Positions 24,296 to 34,594 of a DNA stretch of 64,000 bases are shown here, piece by piece. Positions within the stretch are counted from its first letter, which is position 1; each line of letters starts with the position of its first letter. The stretch is taken from assembly GCA_039105265.1 (NCBI GenBank), contig JAPFFF010000015.1, positions 1-64,000 on the forward strand, read 5' to 3'. Source of the stretch: Tritrichomonas musculus. Taxonomy: Eukaryota > Parabasalia > Tritrichomonadida > Tritrichomonadidae. The notes below the pieces were generated by a model. It did not search any database. It was not told the DNA's origin and saw nothing but the letters and a program-made list of their open reading frames with translations. A program made the translations under genes and the position numbers.

Positions 24296-27200
24296 ATGAA
24301 CGATAATATTTTATATGAAGCGATTGGAGTAGATCGAAACGCATCAAATCAACAAATTAATGCAGCTTATTTGAAATCAATTCAAGAGAATCAAGGGAAT
24401 CCCGAAAAGATTGAATTAATAAATATATCCTATCAAGTACTCACCAATCCAAAACTTAGAAACATTTACAACACCAAAGGAATCGATGGCCTAAACGATA
24501 TAGACAACGAAAACGATATTCAAAGTCAAAAAACAGCCGACAATTCAAACTTTACAGAAAAAGTTCAAAATAACCGCCAAGAAACGATAGATAATTTATT
24601 ATATGATACGCTCAAAGTTAGCCGAAATGCATCTCTTTCCGATATCCAGAATGCTTATGAGAGGGAATACATTCTCATCACTTCATCAGTCAAATCGTTA
24701 ATGAACGTTAATCTTCAGAAAATCCAACTTTTGAATGCCGCATATAACGTACTTTCCGATCCAGAAATAAGGAAAGTTTATGACAGAAGCGGAATAGCAG
24801 GAGTCAATCAAATGCAGGAGAAAATCCAAGAAGAAGAGAGAGAAAATCAACGTAAAAATTCTGACAACTTTTTGTATGAAATTCTCGGAGTCGACCGATT
24901 CGCTGACGATGAAGAAATCCGTGTTGCTTATCTAAACATTCTAAAAGCAGCTGATTACAACGACAAGGAGAGGATAAAGATGATTCACCAAGCTTACGGC
25001 GTCTTGTCTGTTCCTAAAATAAGGAAAGTTTACGATGAAGAAGGAATCGATGGAATTAATAGAAATTTTACAACAATTCAAATCGATCCTAAAAAATTTC
25101 AGACAGAGGATAGAAACGATAACGTCTCAAAATCTGACGATGATTATGATAACCTGCTGTACGAGACACTCGGAATCGAGAGAGATGCGTCAGTGACTCA
25201 GATTCGGTTCGCTTATCAGCAGAAAATGAAAAGCGTGATGCAAAAGTACGGATTCATTGACGACGAATCTGAAGAGGTCCAGCTCATAAAGGCGTCATTC
25301 AACGTGCTGGCTGACCCTGGCCTTAGATCTGTCTATGACGCAAGCGGAATAGCCGGAATCAACAAGCTTCAAAGTGAGCAAGAAAGCAGCGAAAATCAAG
25401 CATCTCAAATATCAAAAGAAATAAACAACTCAAATGATAAATTGAATTCTAATAACAATATGAATTCTAATAACAATATGAATTCTAATAACAATATGAA
25501 TTCTAATGATAATGTGATTTCTAATAACAATATGAATTCTAATAACAATATGAATTCTAATAACAATATGAATTCTAATGATAATGTGAATTCTAATAAC
25601 AATATGAATTCCAATAACAATATGAATTCCAATAATAATGTGAATTCTAATAACAATATGAATTCTAATGATAATGTGAATTCTAATAACAATATGAATT
25701 CTAATAACAATATGAATTCTAATAACAATATGAATTCTAATAACAATATGAATTCTAATAACAATATGAATTCTAATAACAATATGAATTCCAATAATAA
25801 TGTGAATTCTAATGATAATATGAATTCTAATAACAATATGAATTCTAATAACAATATGAATTCTAATAACAATATGAATTCTAATAACAATATGAATTCT
25901 AATAACAATATGAATTCTAATAACAATATGAATTCTAATAACAATATGAATTCTAATAACAATATGAATTCTAATAACAATATGAATTCTAATGATAATG
26001 TGAATTCTAATAACAATATGAATTCCAATAATAATGTGAATTCTAATGATAATATGAATTCTAATAACAATATGAATTCTAATAACAATATGAATTCTAA
26101 TAACAATATGAATTCTAATGATAATATGAATTCTAATGATAATATGAATTCTAATGATAATATGATTTCCAGTAATAATGCGAATTCTAATGATCGTGAT
26201 GATTCGAGTGATGATGTGAATGCGAACATCTTGTATGATGCTGTTGGTGTTGATAGAAACGCTTCTTTTATTCAAATACAGCTGTCATTTTTAAAGAAAC
26301 TGAATGAGACCATCGATGATGATGGTAATTCTGAGAAGTCGCAGCTTCTCCACGCTGCATACAACGTTCTCTCTGACCCAAAATTGAGGCAAATATACGA
26401 CAAAGGCGGAATTGGTGCCATAAACAAAGTCTATGAAGAGCGAGCCAAGCAAAGAGAGCAAAAACAACAGCAGCAACAAACAGCAAAAGAGCCAAACAAA
26501 GATAATGTTTTCATCACTCAAGCCAATCACGAGAAGCCTTTGCTTGAAGATCTTGATTCAGATGATGAAAGAGAAGAAGAAGGCAGCATTTTTCACCTTT
26601 TTGACGACGAAGAAGAACTGAAGCAAGAAACATTTGATAGCAGCGATGATGATGAGAAAGATTCAGCTGATTCTAATGAAATCATCAACGATGTTGATGA
26701 TTCAATTCCAACCGTCAACATTGAATTAACGCTTGAGCAGTTATTTAACGGTTGTAAAATTACAGAGAACGTTCAAATGGACGTTATTTGTCCTCATTGT
26801 AAAGGAACAGGAAATGAATATGGAGTCCCATTTCCAAAATGTCCTGTTTGTAATGGATCTGGTCAAAAAGTTGTGATGATCGAAAAACCGTCTGACTTTT
26901 TAACCTCAGAATTGTCTGATTCAACAAAAAAAAGTCAAAAATTTGAATTAAAAAGAATATGTGGAAGATGTATGGGAAGAGGAGAACTAAGAACTGATTA
27001 TGCAACTTGTTCTATTTGTTATGGCCTTAAGCAATTTAAATCTGATTTTCAGTGCGTTGTTGAAATAAAACCTGGAACATATGATGGCGAAATAATAAAA
27101 GTTCCTCTTAAAGTGGAAAATGAAGTTAAATATGTGAATTTCAAAGTTATTCAGAAAAAGAATGATTTATTTGAAAGAGTCGGGAATGATTTAATATATA

Positions 27201-27568
27201 TTAAAAAAATTAATTTATCGCAGGCACTTTGTGGTTGCCTTTGCTTTCCAATTGATACTCTAGATCAAAGAAAAATTGTAATAAATGGATCAAATGATAT
27301 TGTTATCCAGCCAAATTCATCTTTTATTATTAAAAATGAAGGATTTCCAATAAAAGATGATGAAAATAAATTTTGGAAATTAAAAAAAGGAGATCTAATT
27401 ATCAAGTTTGTTGTTGATATTCCAAGCGTTTTTGCAATTGGACCAAAAGTACTAAATATGTTGAAAAAGATTCAGCCTTTAAATGATTCTCAAATTTCTT
27501 ATGACAGAGCTAAAATTTTAAAAGATAAAATGTATTTTTATCAACTTCCATATGAATCAGTTTCATGA
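24296..27568 (+). CDS. DnaJ-like protein with five HPD-less J domains, Asn-rich repeat, and type-A zinc finger/C-terminal region
   Basis: The first ATG is 24296 (1,090 residues). Five J-like domains start near residues 4, 100, 191, 286 and 644, each with the LYE/LYD...LGVDR.A start, a Q-I..AY helix and the closing AY.VLSDP..R..YD..GI..IN. None has the HPD tripeptide that normally stimulates Hsp70 ATPase. Residues 384-632 are about 41 copies of a hexapeptide NSNNNM. After an acidic linker, residues 832-911 hold a DnaJ zinc finger: CPHCKGTG, CPVCNGSG, CGRCMGRG and a degenerate CSICYGLK. The C-terminus resembles the type-A substrate-binding sandwich. It probably binds substrates or partners rather than driving a normal Hsp70 cycle. 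Known J-like proteins exist without HPD, but five in tandem on a type-A tail is unusual. Confidence 0.9.
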   Translation: MNDNILYEAIGVDRNASNQQINAAYLKSIQENQGNPEKIELINISYQVLTNPKLRNIYNTKGIDGLNDIDNENDIQSQKTADNSNFTEKVQNNRQETIDNLLYDTLKVSRNASLSDIQNAYEREYILITSSVKSLMNVNLQKIQLLNAAYNVLSDPEIRKVYDRSGIAGVNQMQEKIQEEERENQRKNSDNFLYEILGVDRFADDEEIRVAYLNILKAADYNDKERIKMIHQAYGVLSVPKIRKVYDEEGIDGINRNFTTIQIDPKKFQTEDRNDNVSKSDDDYDNLLYETLGIERDASVTQIRFAYQQKMKSVMQKYGFIDDESEEVQLIKASFNVLADPGLRSVYDASGIAGINKLQSEQESSENQASQISKEINNSNDKLNSNNNMNSNNNMNSNNNMNSNDNVISNNNMNSNNNMNSNNNMNSNDNVNSNNNMNSNNNMNSNNNVNSNNNMNSNDNVNSNNNMNSNNNMNSNNNMNSNNNMNSNNNMNSNNNMNSNNNVNSNDNMNSNNNMNSNNNMNSNNNMNSNNNMNSNNNMNSNNNMNSNNNMNSNNNMNSNNNMNSNDNVNSNNNMNSNNNVNSNDNMNSNNNMNSNNNMNSNNNMNSNDNMNSNDNMNSNDNMISSNNANSNDRDDSSDDVNANILYDAVGVDRNASFIQIQLSFLKKLNETIDDDGNSEKSQLLHAAYNVLSDPKLRQIYDKGGIGAINKVYEERAKQREQKQQQQQTAKEPNKDNVFITQANHEKPLLEDLDSDDEREEEGSIFHLFDDEEELKQETFDSSDDDEKDSADSNEIINDVDDSIPTVNIELTLEQLFNGCKITENVQMDVICPHCKGTGNEYGVPFPKCPVCNGSGQKVVMIEKPSDFLTSELSDSTKKSQKFELKRICGRCMGRGELRTDYATCSICYGLKQFKSDFQCVVEIKPGTYDGEIIKVPLKVENEVKYVNFKVIQKKNDLFERVGNDLIYIKKINLSQALCGCLCFPIDTLDQRKIVINGSNDIVIQPNSSFIIKNEGFPIKDDENKFWKLKKGDLIIKFVVDIPSVFAIGPKVLNMLKKIQPLNDSQISYDRAKILKDKMYFYQLPYESVS
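25445..26191 (+). repeat. 18-bp coding minisatellite (NSNNNM), about 41 copies
   Basis: Inside the J-protein gene, an 18-bp unit AATTCTAATAACAATATG is repeated in frame. Variants AATGAT (Asp) and GTG (Val) are scattered in a pattern that suggests unequal exchange or slippage blocks. Frame is preserved throughout, so selection keeps it open. The long Leu/Ile-rich minus-strand frames across it are by-products of the repeat. Confidence 0.97.
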
Positions 27569-27808
27569 TAGCATAAAATGATTTTTGTTAGTAATAAAAA
27601 TATTAATAGAATGAAAATATCTTATTTTTTGGTTGTGATTTTTTACTATAAAACAGCAATCATATAATTTATTTTAGTTTTGGTCATATTTTCATGATGA
27701 CAATACTAATATTCTGGTTAAAACTAAGTTTTTAGCTTTCCAAGATTGTTAAAAAAAGACGTTTAGTATAGATTATAACAAAAAACAAGATTTAAAGCAA
27801 TATTTTTT

Positions 27809-28981
27809 ATGAATTCATATCTAGCTGCAAATGAAAATGAATGGAATGACCAATATGATGAGCTCCAAAACTCACAAGTTTCGAGAGAGATTGAAAAATC
27901 GCTTGAATATTTAAAAATGCTACAAAGTCAAAAAGAAGAGCTACAAAATAAATTATATTCGGTATCTGAAGATCAAAATGCTAATTTTGCAACGAAATAT
28001 AAAGTTAAATCGCCAATTTTAGTTTGTTCATCTACCCCAAGTAGCAGTGTTTTTTTCAAAACGATTGAAGACCTCGAAAATCTTATTGAAGAGCTTAAAT
28101 CGCAATATGAAAGTGAGCAGAAAATAGCATCTGAGTTAAAACACCAGAAAAGTATTTTACAACAGAAAATTAAAAAACTTCTAAATACTTTTAATGTATA
28201 CAAGGCACAATTAAAATCAGAAGAAAATCGATTGAGAGTTCAAGATGATGCACTTCAATACGTTGAAGAAAAATTAGATCATGAAGAAATGAAAAATGAA
28301 GACGAACTTCAGAAAATGAATTATCTTCAGAATGATTTGATAGTTTTAACAAAAAAAATTCAAAATCAAACTAGAGAAACATTAGATGGATATGAAGGAA
28401 GAATCCAAGAACTTCAAAATGAACTTGAGGATAGAACATTGGTTAAAGAATCTCTTAAAGAAGATCTTAAAAAATTGAAATATTTCATGAAAAAGCAGCA
28501 AGAACAATTTGATGAAAAACTTGGAAAAGCTAAAAACGTTAGATATATGCAAAATACGCAATTGTTTCTTGGTAGTCGGATCAGGCATTTGGAGGAACAA
28601 ATTAAAACTGCTCGAAATGATTATTATGCATCAACATCCCGTGAAAGTTCAATAAGTGATGCATTTCAATCTTTATTTCCAAATGACAAAGGCGACGGTG
28701 AATGTGATGAGATAAAGGCAATGATTCAAGGTAAAATCGATTTAGTTTCTTCAGAAATTTCATACTGCCTTCTTGAAGAATTGGAAATTGAAACAGATTA
28801 TGAAGACGATTTAAATCGGCAGCTTGAATTAATAGAGAATACTATGCAAACGATAGAAGAAAATCATGAAAATACAAAGAAAAGCTTGATGGTTGAACTC
28901 GCAGCTTGCAAATGTGATGGATATGTAAAACTCCTAAAGAAAGAATTGAAAGAAATGAAAGAAAAAGCAACAAAAAAATGA
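27809..28981 (+). CDS. Coiled-coil protein of unknown function
   Basis: The 390-residue product is almost wholly heptad-like Leu/Glu/Lys/Gln sequence. Coiled-coil stretches span roughly residues 20-52, 82-250 and 305-388, broken by a Ser/Thr-rich loop near 65-82 (SPILVCSSTPSSSVFF) and a Ser/Asp/Gly-rich break around 268-290. It has no signal peptide, membrane segment or catalytic motif. Such proteins are often cytoskeletal, centrosomal or vesicle-tether components; that is a general inference and no specific family is recognised. It follows the J-protein gene by 240 bp on the same strand. Confidence 0.85.
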   Translation: MNSYLAANENEWNDQYDELQNSQVSREIEKSLEYLKMLQSQKEELQNKLYSVSEDQNANFATKYKVKSPILVCSSTPSSSVFFKTIEDLENLIEELKSQYESEQKIASELKHQKSILQQKIKKLLNTFNVYKAQLKSEENRLRVQDDALQYVEEKLDHEEMKNEDELQKMNYLQNDLIVLTKKIQNQTRETLDGYEGRIQELQNELEDRTLVKESLKEDLKKLKYFMKKQQEQFDEKLGKAKNVRYMQNTQLFLGSRIRHLEEQIKTARNDYYASTSRESSISDAFQSLFPNDKGDGECDEIKAMIQGKIDLVSSEISYCLLEELEIETDYEDDLNRQLELIENTMQTIEENHENTKKSLMVELAACKCDGYVKLLKKELKEMKEKATKK

Positions 28982-29271
28982 ATTGATCAGGTGTGTTTTA
29001 AAATTATTTTTGTTTGTTTTACCTACGGAATTATTCCATATTTGATATATTTTATGTATTTATATATAAAATTATTATTATAATATATTTTCTAAAACTA
29101 TTTTATAAATATGCGTATAAAATAAGTCATAAGTTTCATATTACTAATTATCATTATTGATTGTTATTGATCTTCATAAAAATTAAAACATGTGATTCAG
29201 TATATATATGTAATGTATAGTTCATTAAGTTTCTCAAAAAGAAAAGTATAATTAATATCTTAATTGTTTAA

Positions 29272-31560
29272 TTAAAGAATTGGTTCGTTTTCTTCAATTA
29301 TTTCTTGAGCTTTGAGTTTCTTAAAAGAAACTATAGCAACTGAAATTGCTAAGCCAATAACTGCAACAACTGCAACTGCAGCAACAATGAATGGTGAGCT
29401 CTTCTTTGTTTGGGTATTTTCTTTAATTTCATGATTGGCCTCATTCAATAGTTTTAGACTATCTAAAACAGTGATTGCTGCATTATTTCCTTGTTTCAAA
29501 TTGGCTTCGTATTGAGAAAGTGGGAAGGAAGGATGAACGTAAATTGTTTTTAATGCTGAGTCGTCTTTGAAAATATTTTCGCCTACCTTGTTAACTTTAA
29601 AAGGAATTGTGAAATTGGATAATTTTGTGCATGAGCTAAAAGCTTCTGCTTCAATCACTTCTAATTTAGAACTATCAACATTAAACCATCTTACGATTTC
29701 CAAATTTGTCATTTCTTTAAATCCACGTTCATGAATTGTTTGTAAAGTATCAGTAATTGTCAGTTCTTTAATTTTTCCACACCATTTGAATGCATCATAA
29801 TCAACTTCAGTTGTACCACTTTGCATCTTCCATTTTCCATCTGCAGGTTGAGGACAAGTATTATTTGTTTTAGAAACTATGAGTTTGTGTGAATTTGGCA
29901 TATTTGGAATGTTAAGAACATTAATTCTAGTTGAAATACGAAGATATTGAAGAGGAGAGTGCATAAGAATGTTTGGACGATCGTCTAAGTAAACTGGTGC
30001 CAAAAGTGAGCAATTTATAAGATGATTGCAATTGAAAAAGAGAGAAAATCCGATGAAGCCACATGTTTCTGCTATGTAAGCTGTAGTCAGTTCATGGCAT
30101 TCCTCAAATGCTCTTTCTCCTGCTGAAATAAGTACTGGTGAATAGAAAGATTTGATTTTGGTATGAGTAAAAGCATAATCTCCAACATATTTAAGATCAG
30201 GATAATTTATGTCCATATTGAATTTTTCGCTGTATGCAAAGCATGAATTGTTGATGTATTCTAGTTTTGGCATGTTAACGCTGACTAAATTTGGTGAATA
30301 TGCTAATGCACTTTCACCTAATTGTGTAACAAGAGGAGCCTCAACAGTTTCAAATGGGCATCCGTAAAGAGAGAAATTTCCAATAATGGTTACTTCAGTT
30401 AAATCAAGTGATTCCAATGGGCAACTCCTAAAAGCAAAACTAGCAATTGATTTTAATTTACCAACTGTAAGAGTAGTAAGCTTAGAACAGTTAGAAAAAG
30501 TAGAGTATTTGATATCAGTAATTTTTGGTATTGAAACAGTTGTTAAGCTTGTGCAATCACGGAATGAATGACGGCCAAGGTCTGTTAATTCAGAAGCGCT
30601 AAAAGAATTTATTGTAGAATTATAGAAAGAGAATGATTTAAGTGTTTCAACATTAGGGATAGTAACTGTTACAATTCCTGATTTAGAAAATGCATTATAA
30701 CCAATAACTGTTGCTAGTGGTGCATTAACTGTTGTCAAAGATGTGCATTCAGCGAAGCAGTGGTCGCCAATTTGTGTAACTTTTGGAATGGTTACTGATT
30801 TCAAGCTTGAGCAGCTCTGAAAAGTGCTGGCCTTCAATACAGTAAGTTCATTGAATGTTAAATCGCCTGTAAGAGTAGAAACATTATAAAATGCACCTTC
30901 TCCAAGGAAATTCAAATTTGGAGAGAGTGTAATGGAAGTTAACTTAGTTTGTCTAAATGCTTCGGTGCCAACAAAAGTGCACTTTGGAACCTCTAAGCTA
31001 ACAAGTTTGAAATTCCTCTGAAATGCATTTGATCCAATATATTCTACGTTAGGTATTGATATCGAGCTTAATTGGCTGCAGTTCATAAAGCCATAGTTAT
31101 CGATTTTTTTGAGATTCGGAAATGACAAACTTGTAAGGTTATGGCAAAAGCGAAATGCGTTGATTCCTACTGTTTCAAGAGATTCTGATGTAAAAGATTC
31201 TAAGCTTGTGCAGTTGTAAAATGCAGATTTTCCAACTTTTACTAACGATGAAATCGAAACAGATTTGATTGATGAATGATAAAATGCTTTTGGTGGTAGC
31301 TCGTTGTTCTCAATTGTTCCTGCAGTAGTACTAAAAGATTCAAGATTTGGATATTCGTTCATTATTGAATAATTCTCAGCTTCATTTATAAATTGTGATT
31401 GTGGAAAAATACCGCCAGCAATTTCTATCTTTGTAATATCAGTATTCTTGAGTCCTATTTGAGCAGCAGCAGCAGCAATAGAAGTCGCATCAACAGGAAA
31501 ACGACCATTTATGGAAATAAAAAATTGAAGAGATAATTGGAGAAAGAAGAAAAGCATCAT
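29272..31560 (-). CDS. BspA-like leucine-rich-repeat surface protein with C-terminal membrane anchor
   Basis: The first ATG is at 31558-31560 (762 residues); codons upstream are open but lack ATG. Residues 3-18 form a hydrophobic signal peptide. Most of residues 55-700 consists of ~23-residue repeats of the LRR_5/TpLRR type, pattern L..I.IP..T.IG..AF..C..L, e.g. KVTQIGDHCFAECTSLTTV. Residues 724-744 are a membrane span (FIVAAVAVVAVIGLAISVAIV), followed by an 18-residue cytoplasmic tail with basic KKLK and an acidic ENEPIL end that resembles an acidic dileucine sorting signal. BspA-like proteins form huge families in trichomonads and are implicated in binding host cells or bacteria. It is convergent with the upstream coiled-coil gene. 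Confidence 0.95.
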   Translation of the reverse strand: MMLFFFLQLSLQFFISINGRFPVDATSIAAAAAQIGLKNTDITKIEIAGGIFPQSQFINEAENYSIMNEYPNLESFSTTAGTIENNELPPKAFYHSSIKSVSISSLVKVGKSAFYNCTSLESFTSESLETVGINAFRFCHNLTSLSFPNLKKIDNYGFMNCSQLSSISIPNVEYIGSNAFQRNFKLVSLEVPKCTFVGTEAFRQTKLTSITLSPNLNFLGEGAFYNVSTLTGDLTFNELTVLKASTFQSCSSLKSVTIPKVTQIGDHCFAECTSLTTVNAPLATVIGYNAFSKSGIVTVTIPNVETLKSFSFYNSTINSFSASELTDLGRHSFRDCTSLTTVSIPKITDIKYSTFSNCSKLTTLTVGKLKSIASFAFRSCPLESLDLTEVTIIGNFSLYGCPFETVEAPLVTQLGESALAYSPNLVSVNMPKLEYINNSCFAYSEKFNMDINYPDLKYVGDYAFTHTKIKSFYSPVLISAGERAFEECHELTTAYIAETCGFIGFSLFFNCNHLINCSLLAPVYLDDRPNILMHSPLQYLRISTRINVLNIPNMPNSHKLIVSKTNNTCPQPADGKWKMQSGTTEVDYDAFKWCGKIKELTITDTLQTIHERGFKEMTNLEIVRWFNVDSSKLEVIEAEAFSSCTKLSNFTIPFKVNKVGENIFKDDSALKTIYVHPSFPLSQYEANLKQGNNAAITVLDSLKLLNEANHEIKENTQTKKSSPFIVAAVAVVAVIGLAISVAIVSFKKLKAQEIIEENEPIL

Positions 31561-32968
31561 AGTTTTATAGTAAAAATTTGAAAATGTTCTGTTAAATATC
31601 AATTGAAAAAATTATGAGGATTTACTATAGATAAAATATTATGGTTATTTTCAAATTATGAAATAAATGTATAATTATTTTGAGTTAATCATGCTTATTA
31701 TTTATTTTATCTATTAAAAATAACTAATATTTATCAGATAAACATTTTTTACCCAAGAAAATTGTATTTTATCAGAAAATTAAATGAAATCAGAGTTTAT
31801 AAAACTCTCACAAAATATGATCGTTAAAAATAAAATCTTACACAATTTTATATGAGAAAAAAAAAGAAATTTCTCAATAAAAAATTCATATTTCTCCATT
31901 TATTTTAAGAATATATTTTTGCTATTTTTGATTGTTAAATATAAAAGAAAAACTTTATATAGAAACCTTTTCCAGCATATTTTTAAAAAATAATTATAAT
32001 TACCTTTGATATAAACAAAAACTAAGATCGAATATCTATATACATCTTTTTTTACATCTATCCTATGATATTTATGATAATTTAAAGAAATTAATTATCT
32101 CAAAATTTCATGTATCATATAAAAACTGAAGGCTCCCTCATGTGAAAATATGAGAGATATGCTTTTATAAGTTGTATAATATTATTAATAAGCTCATAAA
32201 AACCAATATTTTGGTTAAAATAAACAATTTATATATAAGAAAAATTAGTGTTTATTTTAAGGATTCTTTTATCTAAATCGCGGAAAAAAAGTTTTTTATT
32301 TTCATATGTATATTTTCATTTTATAAATATTTGAGACTTTATTTTAAGAGAAAAATCGCTAAGTAGTAATTATATGTATCGATATATTCAAACATTTTTA
32401 ATATTTTAATTTAATATTTCTTGAATTTATGATAAATGATAGTTTGTCTATAATAAAACAATAATAAAAACAATCAAAAACATATATAAAAAAAAGATAA
32501 TTGAGTTTTGTTTTTCACTTTTTGAGAAGGCTTGGCTCAAAAAAGAGTTACACATACTCTATCCAGTCCAATAATAGAAAATTGTGTTGAAATAAAATTT
32601 CATTTGAATATATTATCTAAGAAGAAATTTAGCATTTCATGTCAGAATAGTATTTATTAGTTCTTTTGATCATGTTAATGAAATTAAAAAAAGCATGAAT
32701 TATTATAAAATTTTCTGGATTCAATTTTTATACAATCATATACTATTATAATGTAATGATTTTTTAAGAACATTATTTATTTTTACTGAGATATAATAGC
32801 AAATTACCCTCCCTACAATTCGTAATTTTTTTGAGTAATTTTTTTTTTATATCTCCATAAATAAACAATTTTTAAAATTATTTTATATTAATTAAATTCA
32901 GTTATATAAAATATTAATATAAATATATATTTTTATTTTCAAAAACAAAGAAAATATAGAAAAATGAA

Positions 32969-33013
<45 letters not shown>

Positions 33014-33261
33014 AAGGGAAGAGTTGAAACTCTCAAAATTTTCTTAGTCTTGCAAAAGGTAATACAACTGAATTTTTGCAGTAAAACTCAATGATTGGTT
33101 TGTTTAAACTAATTATATTTTATTATAATAATAATAATCAGTTTTATAAATATTTTCATCGTAAAATATCCAAATTAAAATAAAATCTAAAAGGATATAA
33201 GTATATATTAAATTTCCATCAGAAAATAAATTTGAGTATTTTATCTCAATTTATTTTTATA
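31561..33261. other. AT-rich intergenic DNA with poly(A) run
   Basis: No gene was recognised. A pure run of about 41 A occurs at about 32970-33010. A hairpin with arms CTTTTTGAG/CTCAAAAAAG lies at 32518-32545 and resembles the cluster at 61.3-61.6 kb. The first bases should hold the BspA-like gene promoter. Confidence 0.65.
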
Positions 33262-33969
33262 GTCGTCCAAAAAAAGATTGATAGGAAAATTGAGAGAAAA
33301 TAACGAACAACATACCAAAAATTGAGAATTTTTTCTCAATTAGATCATTCAATAATAATTGAGAGAATTTTCCAATTCTCAGAATTTTCTTTTCCAATTC
33401 AATAAAATTGCATTTTTGAGAAAAAAATATCGGCATTGAAACGGATGTTCTTCCAAAAAATATCAACCGTAGATACAATTTAAGACGAGGAATATAAACT
33501 CAAACGACATAAAAACAACCAGAGAGTGTCAATTGCATGAAAGCAGCTACCAAATAGATTCAAGGAAAAATATCGTTCAAAAATCAACAAAGAATACCTC
33601 AGAAACTTAGGATTCATACCGAATATTATGTAAGTGTAGTGGTGAATTACTTTTTTGGAAAAATCCGAGCTTAACATAAAAACAGAATTTCTTTATTTTT
33701 CAATATAAATAGTTAAAATGAAGCAAACAACTGCACAAGGAAGAAATATGCTTTAAAACTTGGATCTGGAAGGAAAAGGTTGCATAATTCACAGGAGAAA
33801 TTAGTTTAGATTTTAATAAAAAAACCACTTTTTGAATTGCCAAAAAAAGATTGATTTAAACCGTATTTTTTTCTGAGAATGTAAAATATTTTTCAGAAAC
33901 AAAAAATTTGAAATTGAATAGTGAGATCAGGTATTGAATATATTTCCTATCAATCTTTTTTTGGAACAC
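33262..33969. mobile_element. MITE with TA flanks, tip TCCAAAAAAAGATTGATAGG
   Basis: TCCAAAAAAAGATTGATAGG at 33266-33285 is exactly inverted at 33946-33965. Allowing two mismatches the repeat extends outward to TAGT on both sides, giving flanking TA dinucleotides as in Tc1/mariner insertions. The ~708-bp interior has only short broken frames. A similar tip occurs near 58984-59011, so there is a family of these in the genome. Confidence 0.8.
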
Positions 33970-34128
33970 TATATTGTTTTTGATAACAATTTTATAACAC
34001 TTTATAAAAATTTAGAATAGCGATAACTTTTTATATAATTTATTCTAATCATTAATTCTTTTGATATTTTTTTATATGCTTTTAAAACATTAAGTGTTAT
34101 ATATAAATAGTTATTATTATTGAAAATA

Positions 34129-34594
34129 TTAAGGGACTAGTTTCCAAATTTATTGTAAACCTATCAATATTGAATGAACTCATAGAATAAAACTTTGAAA
34201 GATAGCTTTTCGGAAAAAGTTTTGGTCAAATTTAATAAATTTTTCTCCTTAACGATCATTTTTATATTATTTTGGTAACTTTTTGAATGGATTAATTTTT
34301 TTAAAAAATGAAAATTAGTAAGAAATATTAATTAAAAAAAATATAAAATAAATTGATAAATAATAATTTATTAAAATAATAAAAAAATATTTCGTTTTTT
34401 CATTTTTCAATAGAAAATTATTATATTAACAAGTTTTTTTATGAATCCAGCATATTTGATATATAAATAAAATAATACATGAATATTAAAATCTAGATCA
34501 AACTATTTAATATATTTTTCAGTCAAAAACAAAAAACTTTTTTTTGTGAGAACACATAGAATATTTTTATTCAAATTGGAAACTAGTCCCTTAA
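34129..34594. mobile_element. MITE with 22-bp inverted repeats, tip TTAAGGGACTAGTTTCCAA
   Basis: Positions 34129-34150 and 34573-34594 are reverse complements with one mismatch (TTAAGGGACTAGTTTCCAA in the left arm). The interior is AT-rich and non-coding. Like the MITE at 14765 it starts and ends in TTAA followed by GG, which hints at a shared target preference. Confidence 0.8.

Noticed and set aside
25405-26275. Long Leu/Ile-rich minus-strand frames opposite the Asn repeat
   Set aside because: They are produced by the 18-bp repeat being free of stops in several frames; the sense frame extends into real J domains on both sides.
12864-31560. Spliceosomal introns
   Set aside because: All recognised genes are single open frames over full domain lengths; I saw no need for an intron.
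29272-31602. Start of the BspA-like protein 14 codons upstream
   Set aside because: The upstream codons are open but the first is TTG; the ATG at 31560 begins directly with a good signal peptide.
32970-33010. Poly(A) run as tail of a retroposed sequence
   Set aside because: No coding or element body precedes it and no flanking duplication was seen; A and T runs are common here.
33257-33677. Two short minus-strand frames as genes
   Set aside because: They are Phe/Ser/Leu-rich by composition and lie within the tips and interior of a MITE.
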